From assembly GCA_050186335.1 (NCBI GenBank), contig JBFWYO010000085.1, positions 1 to 20,590 of the forward strand: 20,590 bases of DNA, read 5' to 3'. This document shows, in pieces, positions 1 through 8,024 of this stretch; positions within the stretch are counted from its first letter, which is position 1; each line of letters starts with the position of its first letter. A model generated the notes under the pieces. The model did not search any database, was not told the origin of the DNA, and saw only the letters and a list, made by a program, of their open reading frames with translations. This stretch comes from JBFWYO01 sp050186335 (lineage in GTDB: Bacteria; Pseudomonadota; Alphaproteobacteria; Bin65). The translations under genes and the position numbers were made by a program.

Positions 1-411
1 TTGCAAGGCCCACTGCAACACGGTCGCCGCAATCGAGAAGCCGGCCCAGACGATCAGATAGCCGAGCAAGAAAATCGCGGTCGGGACGTGCGGCGCGCCG
101 CGGCTGCGCCGGCGGCGGTTGATGAGCGCAAATGCCGTGATCATGGGGCCTATGCCGGGCACCATCATCGCCGCCATCATGACGGTCCACATGACGAACA
201 CCAAGAACGTACTGACCGGCGTCCAAGATGCCTGCATGCCGTTCATCGACATGTTCATGTCGCGCCACATCGCAGCTTCCATCTTGTCCATCAGCCGGAC
301 TTGATGAACCGTGTAGGCCCAAGCCAGCGCGCAAACGACGACGAGCAGCGCTGCGACGATAAATCGATCGCGCCGGGGCGCCGCGCCCCCCTCGATATTA
401 TCTCGAGTCAT
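1..411 (-). CDS. DUF2182 predicted metal-binding membrane protein, C-terminus cut by window edge
   Basis: The reading frame opens at ATG 411 and stays open for 137 codons to the window edge. One hydrophobic helix lies at about residues 17-33. A Met-rich segment follows, with Met at 41, 44, 48, 52, 54, 56 and 59, and then a second membrane segment containing MWTVMMAAMMVPG, which is the signature I associate with DUF2182. The ATG overlaps the stop of the upstream DUF1326 gene by four bases (ATGA), so the two are probably translationally coupled. The biochemical function of DUF2182 is not established to my knowledge. Copper or other soft-metal binding is my inference from the Met cluster. The family assignment is fairly sure and the function is not. 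Confidence 0.85.
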   Translation of the reverse strand, partial: MTRDNIEGGAAPRRDRFIVAALLVVVCALAWAYTVHQVRLMDKMEAAMWRDMNMSMNGMQASWTPVSTFLVFVMWTVMMAAMMVPGIGPMITAFALINRRRRSRGAPHVPTAIFLLGYLIVWAGFSIAATVLQWALQ

Positions 412-1097
412 TGTTTCTGGAGGGATTGCCGCCAGGTAAACGTTTTCGGCCCGCGCAGGTCGAACGAGATGTGCTTGGACGAACGCATCGACCAATCCCA
501 GTTCCGCCCGAAGGCGCCGGTGACGACATTGCGCTTGGCCTGGCCGACGGTCAGAAATCCGGGCACGACTTCGGGCCGCGGGGCGTTATAGATCCGACAC
601 GTGTCGTTTTCCGGCACCATGTATTTGCGGTACGGGCCGCCCAGACCTTCCACCATCCCGGGCACTTCGACGCGCCAATTCTCCGCGTCGTGCGTGACCT
701 TCATCTTCACGAACTCGACGCCGTCCAGACTGAGCGTAAGGTCGCGCCACGCCGCGAACGCACCGCCGGCGTAGCCGGTAAAGATCTTTTGCAGCGCCGT
801 GCGCTCTGCGGCATTCGCGCGGTCGTCGATCAGGAAGCCGAACTCCCGGTTCTTCTCCATGACGTTGCCGGCCCAATGGATGATCAGGACGACGGCAAGG
901 TCATTGGTGATCTTCAGCTCGCCGTAATGACCTTCGCGAATCAGCCAGGTCAGCACGCCTTCGCAATAGCCGAGCGTCGGATCCGAGCCGAAATTGCACG
1001 GGCAGCCGATCGCGCAGTTGCATAAATCCCACCAATCGCCGATCAGCCGCCAATTGGGCACCTCCGGCGTTTGTGCTGCAGCTTGTGCATCTGACAT
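408..1097 (-). CDS. DUF1326 family protein, Cys-rich N-terminus
   Basis: This is a complete 229-residue protein. Near the N-terminus it carries the cluster C26-N-C28-x3-C32-P-C34 and a further Cys at 45 (GYCEG), typical of DUF1326. The Cys spacing suggests a metal or thiol site. There is no signal peptide or membrane helix, so it is probably cytoplasmic. The start ATG at 1097 has GAAGG about eight bases upstream. It lies 30 bases after the FrnE-like gene and overlaps the DUF2182 gene by ATGA, giving a three-gene operon. DUF1326 and DUF2182 genes are commonly neighbours. A joint role in metal handling is inference only. Confidence 0.88.
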   Translation of the reverse strand: MSDAQAAAQTPEVPNWRLIGDWWDLCNCAIGCPCNFGSDPTLGYCEGVLTWLIREGHYGELKITNDLAVVLIIHWAGNVMEKNREFGFLIDDRANAAERTALQKIFTGYAGGAFAAWRDLTLSLDGVEFVKMKVTHDAENWRVEVPGMVEGLGGPYRKYMVPENDTCRIYNAPRPEVVPGFLTVGQAKRNVVTGAFGRNWDWSMRSSKHISFDLRGPKTFTWRQSLQKQ

Positions 1098-1127
1098 CGA
1101 TCGACCTTCGCCGAGGCGGCAACGGGA

Positions 1128-1874
1128 TCAGTGATTGCAGCCCGGCCCGTGCACGTGGTCGTGGTCGTGCGCGAGATCGGCCTGCGCCTTGTCGGACAGC
1201 ACGTAATCGAACGCCTGCAGGAACACCTCGCTGTCCTGCGCGCCCGAGATCGCGAACTGCCGGTTGAGGATGAAGCAGGGCACGCCCTGCACGCCCATGC
1301 GTCGGGCCATCTGGTCCTCGGCGCCGATGCGCTCGCGATCTTCGTCGGACGCGAGATAGGCGCGCACGGCCTGGGCGTCCATGCCAGCCTGGGCGGCGAT
1401 GGCGACCAGCGTGTCGATATTGCCGATATCCTTGCCATCCATGAAATAGGCCTGGAACAGCGTTTCGACCACGGCGTCCTGTTTGCCTTCGCGACCGGCG
1501 CGGTCGATCAGACGATGCGAATCGACGGTATTGGGCTGACGCGCGATGCCGGCGAAATTGAAGGCGAGATCGACGCTTTCGCCGGCTGCCTGGACCTGCT
1601 TGTAGATTTCCTTGGCGCGATCGCCGTCGCCGAACTTCTTGGCCAGATGTTCACGCCGCTCGGCACCTTCGCGCGGCATGTCCGGATTGAGCTGAAACGG
1701 CCGCCAGCCGATGCGCACTTCGATGCCGGCGGGCACCTGCGCGAGCGCGCGTTCGAGTCGGCGTTTGCCGACGAAACACCACGGACACACAGTGTCGGAC
1801 ACGATATCGATGGTGATGATCTTGTTGGTCGCAGTCGACGCGGCGTCGAGCGCGTTGGTGTCGGGAGGGGTCAT
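1128..1874 (-). CDS. DsbA family oxidoreductase, FrnE-like, with His-rich C-terminal tail
   Basis: This 248-residue thioredoxin-fold protein has an active-site C30-P-W-C33 near the N-terminus and a Val-Pro (cis-Pro type) in GVQGVPCFIL near residue 200. That is the layout of the FrnE/2-hydroxychromene-2-carboxylate isomerase-like DsbA family, in which the CxxC form acts as a thiol-disulfide oxidoreductase. No signal peptide is visible, so a cytosolic location is likely. The last residues (HDHDHVHGPGCNH) form a His/Cys tail that could bind a metal. Start ATG 1874 has GGAG nine bases upstream. It is the first gene of the minus-strand operon with DUF1326 and DUF2182, behind the promoter at 1902-1930. 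The exact substrate is unknown. Confidence 0.9.
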   Translation of the reverse strand: MTPPDTNALDAASTATNKIITIDIVSDTVCPWCFVGKRRLERALAQVPAGIEVRIGWRPFQLNPDMPREGAERREHLAKKFGDGDRAKEIYKQVQAAGESVDLAFNFAGIARQPNTVDSHRLIDRAGREGKQDAVVETLFQAYFMDGKDIGNIDTLVAIAAQAGMDAQAVRAYLASDEDRERIGAEDQMARRMGVQGVPCFILNRQFAISGAQDSEVFLQAFDYVLSDKAQADLAHDHDHVHGPGCNH

Positions 1875-1901
1875 GTTGGCTCCGAATTGTGCACGAATTG
1901 A

Positions 1902-1930
1902 ACTATACTGTGGAGACGGACGGCCCCCAA
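1902..1930 (-). promoter_or_regulatory. Sigma70-type promoter for the FrnE/DUF1326/DUF2182 operon
   Basis: On the minus strand TTGGGG (1930-1925) and TATAGT (1907-1902) are separated by exactly 17 bases. Transcription would start near 1895, about 20 bases before the ATG at 1874. It overlaps the region where an upstream GTG (1889) of the divergent + strand gene would lie, which argues that that gene starts later. Confidence 0.5.
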
Positions 1931-1973
1931 TTGCTAAAAGCGGAGGGTCGCCCGCGGTTCATCGCCGGACGCC

Positions 1974-1981
1974 AGAAGGAG
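1974..1981 (+). promoter_or_regulatory. Ribosome binding site that decides a TTG start
   Basis: AGAAGGAG lies six bases before TTG 1988. The longer in-frame alternative (GTG 1889) has no comparable site and falls within the divergent promoter region, so the TTG is preferred. Confidence 0.55.
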
Positions 1982-1987
1982 CCGAGT

Positions 1988-2443
1988 TTGGATTCGCTGC
2001 TCGAATCGGTACGGGGCATCATCAATCAGCTCGACCCGCTGAACACGGGCAACAAGATCATTTTTTACGCATGGCTGGTAATCTACATCTTCACCACGAT
2101 TGCCTTGTGGCGCTCGCAGAAATCGTGGGTCCGCCTGATCTGCCTGATCCTCAACCAGGTGTTCTCGATCGGTTTCATCCTGTCCTGGGGGCTGGCGATC
2201 GTCATAGCCGCCGACCAGTGGAAACCCGCCCTGGTGGTTGCGGTTTCGACGCTGACGCTGACGCTGGTGCTATTTCGCAGCCGCGATCCGCATAAGAGCA
2301 AGCGTTTGCTCAGCGGCAACGATTTGATCGATCTGCACCGGCAATGGATGCCGTCGGAACCGGAAGACGCGGTTCGGCCACCCCCCCAGCCGCGCGAGAC
2401 ACCGACGCCGCCGGCCCGCGAATTGCCAGCGCGCAAACGTTAA
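1988..2443 (+). CDS. Hypothetical three-helix membrane protein
   Basis: From TTG 1988 the protein has 151 residues. An upstream GTG at 1889 would add 33 residues. The N-terminus (DSLLESVRGIINQLDPLN) is soluble. Three hydrophobic stretches follow at about residues 24-41, 50-74 and 80-96, and the tail from about 120 is rich in Pro, Arg and Glu. I do not recognise a family. It is transcribed divergently from the FrnE operon and sits 47 bases before the acyl-CoA dehydrogenase, so it could share a transcript with that gene. It is probably an inner-membrane protein of unknown function. Confidence 0.7.
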   Translation: MDSLLESVRGIINQLDPLNTGNKIIFYAWLVIYIFTTIALWRSQKSWVRLICLILNQVFSIGFILSWGLAIVIAADQWKPALVVAVSTLTLTLVLFRSRDPHKSKRLLSGNDLIDLHRQWMPSEPEDAVRPPPQPRETPTPPARELPARKR

Positions 2444-2490
2444 GCCGCTTGCCCGATTTGTCTTGTTTGAACTTCTAAGGAGCCGCGACC

Positions 2491-3690
2491 GTGGACTTCA
2501 CATTGCCTGCCGAGATCGACGCCTATCGCCTGCGAATCCGCGCCTTTCTGGACGAGACCGTGATGCCGTTGGAGGGCCAGACGGAGGCCTACGACGAGCA
2601 CGAGAACATCCGCATCGATATCCTTAAGCAGGTTCAGGCCAAGGCGCGCGCAGCGGGGCTATGGGCGTTCCAAATGCCCAAAGAGCGGGGTGGGCAGGGG
2701 TTGCCGGTGGTCGGCATGGCGGCCTGCTACGAGGAAATGGGGCGCTCGATTTTCGGTCCGGTGAGCTTCAATTGCGCGGCGCCCGACGATGGCAACATGA
2801 TTCTGCTCAACCGGGTCGGAACCGCCGAGCAGAAGAAGCGCTGGCTGCAACCGATCGTCGACGGCGCAGTGCGCTCGGCGTTTGTGATGACCGAGCCGCA
2901 CCCGGGCTCGGGTTCGGATCCGGCCGGCATGATGCGCACCAGGGCGGAAAAGCGGGGCAACAAGTGGGTGATCAAGGGCCATAAATGGTTCATCACCGGC
3001 GCCGGCATTGCGGAGCACTTCATCGTTCTGGCGCGCACCTCGGACGACCCAAGGAAGGGCCTGAGCGCGTTCCTGTTTCATCGCGACCAGCCCGGCTGGG
3101 AGATCGTGCGCCGGATTCCGATCATGGGCCCGGAGGAACATGGCGGTCATTGCGAACTGATGTTCCACGATCTCGAGATCGGCCCGGACGACGTGCTGAT
3201 GGATATCGGCGACGGGCTGAAGGCGACGCAGATCCGCCTGGGCACCGCCCGGTTGACCCATTGCATGCGCTGGCTGGGCATGGCCAAGCGGGCTTTGGAG
3301 ATCGCATCGGCGCACGTCCGGGAGCGGGAAGCGTTCGGCAGCAAGCTGGCGGCCCATGAGGGCGTGCAATGGATGCTCGGCGAGTGCGCCATGCAGATCA
3401 ACATCGGCCGCCTGCTGACCATGCACGCCGCCTGGCGCCTCGATCAGGGCGATTTTGCCCGGAAGGAGGTTTCGATGGCCAAGGTTGCCGTTTCCGAGCT
3501 ATTACACCAGTGCATTGATACGTCGATCCAATTACTCGGCGCGAAAGGATATTCAAAGGACACGCTCCTCGATTGGATGTATCGATATGCACGCCAGGCA
3601 CGGCTCGTCGATGGAGCGTCGGAAGTTCACAAGATGGTGCTGGCCAACAACCTGCTTGCTGAGGGTTCCGACTTCTGGCGCTGGAAATGA
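2491..3690 (+). CDS. Acyl-CoA dehydrogenase
   Basis: This 399-residue protein begins at GTG 2491 behind AAGGAG. It has the family layout: a helical N-domain, the flavin/substrate segment FVMTEPHPGSGSDPAGM, WFITGA, a beta domain, and a C-terminal helical domain with REAFGSKLAAHEGVQ and QLLGAKGYSKD. It oxidises an acyl-CoA to the enoyl-CoA using FAD and passes electrons to ETF. The segment LVDGASEVH near the C-terminus places Asp374 where medium-chain enzymes carry the catalytic Glu, as in the ACAD10/11-like group. The chain-length specificity cannot be read from the sequence. Codon bias becomes weaker over the last 200 bases, leading into a GC-poorer region. Confidence 0.93.
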   Translation: MDFTLPAEIDAYRLRIRAFLDETVMPLEGQTEAYDEHENIRIDILKQVQAKARAAGLWAFQMPKERGGQGLPVVGMAACYEEMGRSIFGPVSFNCAAPDDGNMILLNRVGTAEQKKRWLQPIVDGAVRSAFVMTEPHPGSGSDPAGMMRTRAEKRGNKWVIKGHKWFITGAGIAEHFIVLARTSDDPRKGLSAFLFHRDQPGWEIVRRIPIMGPEEHGGHCELMFHDLEIGPDDVLMDIGDGLKATQIRLGTARLTHCMRWLGMAKRALEIASAHVREREAFGSKLAAHEGVQWMLGECAMQINIGRLLTMHAAWRLDQGDFARKEVSMAKVAVSELLHQCIDTSIQLLGAKGYSKDTLLDWMYRYARQARLVDGASEVHKMVLANNLLAEGSDFWRWK

Positions 3691-3823
3691 GAAAATGGCG
3701 GATTTGCTGGAGTCCGTTATGGCGGCGGCGGCACCTTCGACAGAACCGCAAAACACGAAAATAAACGCGCCGCAGAGCGGTTAATAATAGACCTTTCATT
3801 CAAAAATGGTTTGCGTAACTTTC

Positions 3824-4960
3824 TTACTCGTCAATCTGGTCGAGGACGGCGCGCGCCGACAACCACAATTGGACTCCGTCGCGAAAACTGATTTCCCCTA
3901 AATCCGCGTGAAATAAATTATCGACGAGATACAGGTCACCATTCCTGACCGATCGAACGAGCTTCTTGCTTTCGCTCGACGGGATCACCGGATCATCGCT
4001 GCCATGAATCAGAATCAGCCGTGCCTTCAATTGAGTCGCAAGATCGCGACCTGATAGATCGAGGGCAGTGAGGGCGCCTCGCATGTTAGCGGGCAAAGCG
4101 GCTAAATAAGCGGCGACCCGGTCCGGATCCGTATTCAGCATCAGACGCAGAATCGCATCCCCTTCGGGACCGAGATCGGCTTCCCAGCGATCCGTCGAGT
4201 CGGGCAGATTATCCCGCTTTATCAGAGCGATCGCTTGCAGCGCCGCGCTCTGCCGCGGGTCCGCCAGATAGGTTGCGTTGGTTTGCGCGAAGACCCATTT
4301 GGCACGCGGATCCGGCAGGCCGGTCAGCCATGCCTGGCCATCCATTTCGCGGTGCTTGCCAGTGGTAAAATACCTAATCATTCCAACTGTTTCATAATAG
4401 CCGCCAATGCCGACGATGAATTTGATCCGATCCCTGATATCGACCCGCGTCGCGGCGATCACCGTCGGGCCCACCGCATAGGAAACAGCCTGCAGACCGA
4501 GCGTCTGGAATCCCAGTTTATCTTTATTTTCTAATAGTTTGGCCACCAGATCGGCGACCTGGTCGGCGTCGTCGGGCCCAATCCGTAGCTCGCGAAAACT
4601 CTCAATATCGGGCACGAAAACGCGAAATCCGGCGCGTGCCAGACTGCGCGCGTAAGTGCCCAAGCGCGGGTCGTCTTTGCCTTGCGGCGAAAGTCCAGGC
4701 ACCAGGACGATTGCGGTTCGACCCGAACTTGCGGGCACGAAAACGTCCACGGTCACACGCCGTGTTCCGACAGGGAGCAAAATAGTCTGGCGATTCGGTT
4801 CAGGTCGCCATGAACTCAATAGACTGGATTGTCCATTTTTTGCCACATCCTCGACCAACAAGAAGGCTAGCCCGGCATTCGACGCAAGTAGCCAAGCGAC
4901 CGCGGCACAGGCGAATAGACAGAGCGCGAGGAGGGGGTAGATGACAAATTTACGGATCAT
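3824..4960 (-). CDS. Membrane-anchored alpha/beta-hydrolase-like protein
   Basis: This 378-residue protein has an N-terminal hydrophobic helix (about residues 6-34) that works as an anchor or uncleaved signal, followed by an alpha/beta-hydrolase core. AIVLVPGLSPQG (83-94) is the oxyanion-type loop. Ser160 in QAVSYAVG is the likely nucleophile, but neither Gly of the usual GxSxG is present (it reads AVSYA). IHGSDDPVIP supplies the acid (Asp322 or Asp323) and LFHADLG the His351. The substrate is unknown. Base composition is lower in GC than the flanks. It lies on the minus strand, downstream of tRNA-Ser and a terminator-like hairpin. It may act in the periplasm. Confidence 0.75.
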   Translation of the reverse strand: MIRKFVIYPLLALCLFACAAVAWLLASNAGLAFLLVEDVAKNGQSSLLSSWRPEPNRQTILLPVGTRRVTVDVFVPASSGRTAIVLVPGLSPQGKDDPRLGTYARSLARAGFRVFVPDIESFRELRIGPDDADQVADLVAKLLENKDKLGFQTLGLQAVSYAVGPTVIAATRVDIRDRIKFIVGIGGYYETVGMIRYFTTGKHREMDGQAWLTGLPDPRAKWVFAQTNATYLADPRQSAALQAIALIKRDNLPDSTDRWEADLGPEGDAILRLMLNTDPDRVAAYLAALPANMRGALTALDLSGRDLATQLKARLILIHGSDDPVIPSSESKKLVRSVRNGDLYLVDNLFHADLGEISFRDGVQLWLSARAVLDQIDE

Positions 4961-5324
4961 TTGCGCATTTCAGGGTCAAAACCGCCATACCGATTCGTGT
5001 AATTCTTATGGCCGAGAGAGCCATGTCGATCCAGCCGATCAACGGTCAGCGTGTTGGCAAAAAGCGGCAAAATTCCGGAAAATGCCGCAAATCGGCGCGA
5101 AATTGGACGATGCGTTTCTAGTAATTGTCATAACTGGAAGTGAATTTGAAAATAAAGCACGTATTTTCAAATGTTTATACGACGAAAAACATTCTAGAAC
5201 GATCAGCTTACTTAAAACAATGCGCACCACGAAATTGCCCAGCAGCAGAGACATTGAAACCACATGACAGACTAATTTAGATCATAAGAAAGATAATATA
5301 ATAACTTGATTTTATATAATTAAT
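4961..5324. other. Spacer without a supported gene
   Basis: This AT-rich stretch lies between the hydrolase start and the tRNA 3' end. Apart from the hairpin at 5059-5088 I see no RNA gene, repeat or convincing reading frame. Short open frames on both strands lack recognisable domains and good ribosome binding sites. It should contain the promoter of the minus-strand hydrolase. Confidence 0.6.
5059..5088 (-). terminator. Terminator-like hairpin
   Basis: Read on the minus strand, GCGGCA (5088-5083) and TGCCGC (5069-5064) form a six-pair GC stem around a 13-base loop, followed directly by five T (5063-5059). It lies between tRNA-Ser and the hydrolase, both on the minus strand, so it may end the tRNA transcript. 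The stem is short, so confidence is moderate. Confidence 0.4.
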
Positions 5325-5414
5325 TGGCGGATGGGGTGGGATTCGAACCCACGGTGCCGTTGCCGGCACGCCGGTTTTCAAGACCGGTACCTTAAACCGC
5401 TCGGTCACCCATCC
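5325..5414 (-). tRNA. tRNA-Ser (anticodon UGA)
   Basis: The acceptor stem GGATGGG (5414-5408) pairs perfectly with CCCATCC (5335-5329). A discriminator G and an encoded CCA (5327-5325) follow. The D-arm begins TGACCGAGCGG. The anticodon stem-loop CCGGTCTTGAAAACCGG gives anticodon TGA. A long variable arm (GTGCCGGCAACGGCAC) and a T-arm with GGTTCGAATCC complete the class II structure expected for serine tRNA. It decodes UCA and, by wobble, other UCN codons. It sits alone in AT-rich DNA; tRNA genes are common integration points, but I found no duplicated 3' end in the window. Confidence 0.97.
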
Positions 5415-5671
5415 CCTTGGAAACGTGTTTACATTGGTATTTTAGCGGCCTGGCGAAGAAATTCCTAGCATTCTGCCAAGCAAACCGCACGGGCCATGTC
5501 CCGGAACAGGTTATGAAACAGCACAAAACACTTATACAGAATAAATTTTATCGTTATTTCATAATATTATTGTGCTTTATTATTTTAAATCGTGTAATTT
5601 AAAATGAACTATGCCAATTTAGGTTGCCAGCATGTTCTGCCTGGGCTAATTTGAAAATGGAGGTTTCGCCG
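5415..5671. other. AT-rich upstream region of the MocR-type gene
   Basis: This non-coding, AT-rich stretch contains a weak inverted repeat, AGCACAA (5520-5526) and TTGTGCT (5570-5576), 43 bases apart. It probably includes the promoters of tRNA-Ser (leftward) and the regulator gene (rightward). I could not place clear -35/-10 pairs. Confidence 0.4.
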
Positions 5672-7159
5672 TTGAACATGCAAACTCCATCTTGGACGCC
5701 GGATTTGGCGGGATTTGCCGGCCCTCGCTACTTGGCTCTGGCGAACTCGATTGCGACCGCGATCGTCGACGGCAAATTGACGCCTGGCGCGCGGCTGCCG
5801 ACGCAGCGTCAGCTCGCGCGCCGCCTCAATCTGAATATCGGCACTATTGCAAAGGCTTATGCCGAAGCTGCGCGGCGTGGCTGGATCCGTGGCACGGTCG
5901 GCAGTGGAACAATTGCCTTGTCCATCTATGCGCCGAAGACCCGCTCGGCGGCGCACCAGACGACGGTTCAACCGTTCGAAAATGGAGCTGGATTTGCGAC
6001 CCTGGCAAGTCCGGATGCCGGCCGTGCTGGGGCGTCCGGTCGTGCCGCCGATCTGAGCTTTTTCAGATTGCCGGTCGGCCCTGAGCGCGCGTGGATGCAG
6101 CGCCAAAGCGCCGCGGCATATGAACTCTGGTCCGAAGACCCCGCGGAGAATCGAAATCCATTCAATATGATGGAGGACTTCCATCATGTGTCTCGGTATC
6201 TCTCCGAACTTGCGTCGGCGCGGATAAGCCGCGATCATGTGCTGACCTACTATTCGTTCGACACGGCGATCGCTGCGGTACTCGGGGCGTGCGCCAAAGC
6301 CGGTGATCGAATCGCCGCCGCGACGCTCGTCTCGCCGAGTTTCCTGCGCATTGCCAATGACTTAAACCTGGAGGTGATTGGCCTGCACAGCGACGAGCAC
6401 GGTTTGTTGCCCGAATCGGTCGAATTGGCGTGCTGGTCACGGCCGCTCCGCGCGTTGATCGTACAGCCGGATGGCGCGTTCGGAACGGGCGCCGTCATGC
6501 CCGCTCGCCGTCGGCAACAGATCGCTGAAATCGCGCGGAAATTCGATGTCACGGTGCTCGAAGACGGTGCGCCCGGCATGCTGCGCGACCGCGCGGCACC
6601 CAGTCTGTTTTCATTCAACGCTCAGCACGTCGTATTCCTCGCCGGCCTCTCAGTGGGCCTGTCGCGCTTTCTCAATCCGAGCTTCCTGGTGTTCGGCGAA
6701 GGCAATGCGCTGTTTGGTCCCTTATCTGCTACCTCGTTGATCGATCAACCAAATTTCGTCGACCGGTTTCTCGTGGCGGAGTGCTTTGCGGCTGGGTTGC
6801 ACCGGGAACTCGCAACCTGGCACAAACATGAAACGCATCAGCGAGCGGCGATCGCCGCCGCCGTGTTCGGATCGGCGTTAAACGGCAGTGCCGCCGGTTA
6901 TCAATGCGCTGTGAAATTACCCAACGGTTGGTCGGGCGATCTCGCGGTCACGCGCCTTCGCAAGACCGGTTTGTCTATCGGAGAGCCTGCCGCATACAGT
7001 TTGGATGGCGGTTTGAGCGGACCTTTAGGGCGCGACCGGCCGCAGCAACTTGTGTTCGGTCTCGGTGCCGGCGGCTCGCTCTCGGTGCTTAAGCGCGACC
7101 TTGCCGCGGCCGCCGACATCATCGGCGGCACGGCGCGCCCACCGGCGGCCAAAGCCTGA
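5672..7159 (+). CDS. MocR/GntR-type regulator with degenerate aminotransferase-like domain
   Basis: An N-terminal winged helix-turn-helix of the GntR type (LPTQRQLARRLNLNIGTIAK and the wing GSGTIAL) is joined to a fold-type I aminotransferase-like domain, the MocR layout. From TTG 5672 it has 495 residues. GGAGG lies eight bases before this TTG; ATG 5678 and upstream TTG 5624 are alternatives. Where active members have the PLP lysine (SK in a GTFSK-type motif) this protein reads AGLSVGLS, with Val at codon 6653-6655. The usual NP(T/S)G and DDYDSEF motifs are also altered (DGAFGTG, EDGAPGML). PLP therefore probably does not bind as an internal aldimine. The target genes are unknown; the YdcF-like gene 13 bases downstream is likely co-transcribed. 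Confidence 0.85.
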   Translation: MNMQTPSWTPDLAGFAGPRYLALANSIATAIVDGKLTPGARLPTQRQLARRLNLNIGTIAKAYAEAARRGWIRGTVGSGTIALSIYAPKTRSAAHQTTVQPFENGAGFATLASPDAGRAGASGRAADLSFFRLPVGPERAWMQRQSAAAYELWSEDPAENRNPFNMMEDFHHVSRYLSELASARISRDHVLTYYSFDTAIAAVLGACAKAGDRIAAATLVSPSFLRIANDLNLEVIGLHSDEHGLLPESVELACWSRPLRALIVQPDGAFGTGAVMPARRRQQIAEIARKFDVTVLEDGAPGMLRDRAAPSLFSFNAQHVVFLAGLSVGLSRFLNPSFLVFGEGNALFGPLSATSLIDQPNFVDRFLVAECFAAGLHRELATWHKHETHQRAAIAAAVFGSALNGSAAGYQCAVKLPNGWSGDLAVTRLRKTGLSIGEPAAYSLDGGLSGPLGRDRPQQLVFGLGAGGSLSVLKRDLAAAADIIGGTARPPAAKA

Positions 7160-7172
7160 GACGGGGATAGCG

Positions 7173-7970
7173 ATGGGTTTCGAGCTGTCGAAAATCGGCT
7201 GGGGCCTGCTCAACCCGGGCAATCTCTTTCTGTTGCTGGCACTCGCCGGCATCGCATGTCTGTTTACGCGGTGGCGCAAGTTCGGGCGTCGGCTGCTGGC
7301 GTACCTTGGCGGTATCGGCCTCCTTGTCGCAATTTTGCCGGCGGGCGCCTGGCTTTTGGCACCGCTGGAACGAAGCTTTCCTGCACCGAGCTCGTTGCCG
7401 GCAAAGATCGACGGCATCGTGGTTCTGGGCGGCGCCGTGAACCTTCGGCTGAGCCGCGAGCGCGGTCAGGTGGTGCTGAACCAGAGTGCCGAACGCGTGC
7501 ATGCGTTCGCCGACCTGGCGCGGCGATATCCCGCGGCCGCCCTGGTTTATACCGGCGGGTCAGGCGATCTGTGGGACCAGACGACACGGGAGGCGGATCT
7601 GGTTGCGCCGTACTTGGCGCAGCTCGGCGTGCCACCGGACCGAGTGCGCTTCGAACGCGATTCCCGCGATACGTCCGAGAATGCCCGGTTCTCCAAACGG
7701 CTGGTTGAGCCGAAACCGGGCGAAGTATGGTTGTTGGTGACCTCGGCGGCTCACATGCCCCGGTCGATCGGCGCGTTTCGCAAGGCCGGCTGGCCGGTGA
7801 TCGCCTATCCGGTCGATTTCCGCACCGGTCCGCCTGGGCGCACGTTTGATTTGAATTTCGACTTCGCAGGCGGTTTATACGGGCTGACCCAGGCGCTCCG
7901 AGAGTGGGCCGGGCTGGCGGCATATTACCTTTCCGGCCGCATCGATTCGCTGCTGCCGCGCCCCACGTGA
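7173..7970 (+). CDS. YdcF/ElyC family protein (DUF218)
   Basis: This 265-residue inner-membrane protein has two N-terminal helices (about 14-31 and 41-62) followed by a DUF218 domain. The domain shows DGIVVLGGAVN, YTGGSG, ERDSRDTSENARFS and LLVTSAAHMPRSIGAF, the usual order of conserved patches. Members such as ElyC and SanA affect envelope or peptidoglycan precursor metabolism; the precise reaction is not settled. ATG 7173 is preferred over an upstream in-frame ATG at 7050 that lies inside the regulator gene. The next gene is a peptidoglycan lytic enzyme, which supports an envelope role. Confidence 0.9.
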   Translation: MGFELSKIGWGLLNPGNLFLLLALAGIACLFTRWRKFGRRLLAYLGGIGLLVAILPAGAWLLAPLERSFPAPSSLPAKIDGIVVLGGAVNLRLSRERGQVVLNQSAERVHAFADLARRYPAAALVYTGGSGDLWDQTTREADLVAPYLAQLGVPPDRVRFERDSRDTSENARFSKRLVEPKPGEVWLLVTSAAHMPRSIGAFRKAGWPVIAYPVDFRTGPPGRTFDLNFDFAGGLYGLTQALREWAGLAAYYLSGRIDSLLPRPT

Positions 7971-8024
7971 AACATCCTAGTTTATTCGTATATTCTATTG
8001 ACTACATCTAGTTTGGAGCGGGCA

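Noticed and set aside
411..1025. Long + strand open frame opposite the DUF1326 gene
   Set aside because: No domain is seen, and it mirrors a recognisable protein on the other strand. GC-rich codons leave such antisense frames open.
3695..3784. 29-codon open frame just after the acyl-CoA dehydrogenase
   Set aside because: It has an ATG, but no good ribosome binding site and no recognisable product. It is too short to support.
4941..5267. Open frame in the spacer between the hydrolase and tRNA-Ser
   Set aside because: It overlaps the hydrolase start, has no domain and no convincing ribosome binding site.
5417..5602. 61-codon frame with hydrophobic end, next to tRNA-Ser
   Set aside because: It starts at TTG three bases from the tRNA without a binding site, and its hydrophobicity follows from AT-rich sequence.
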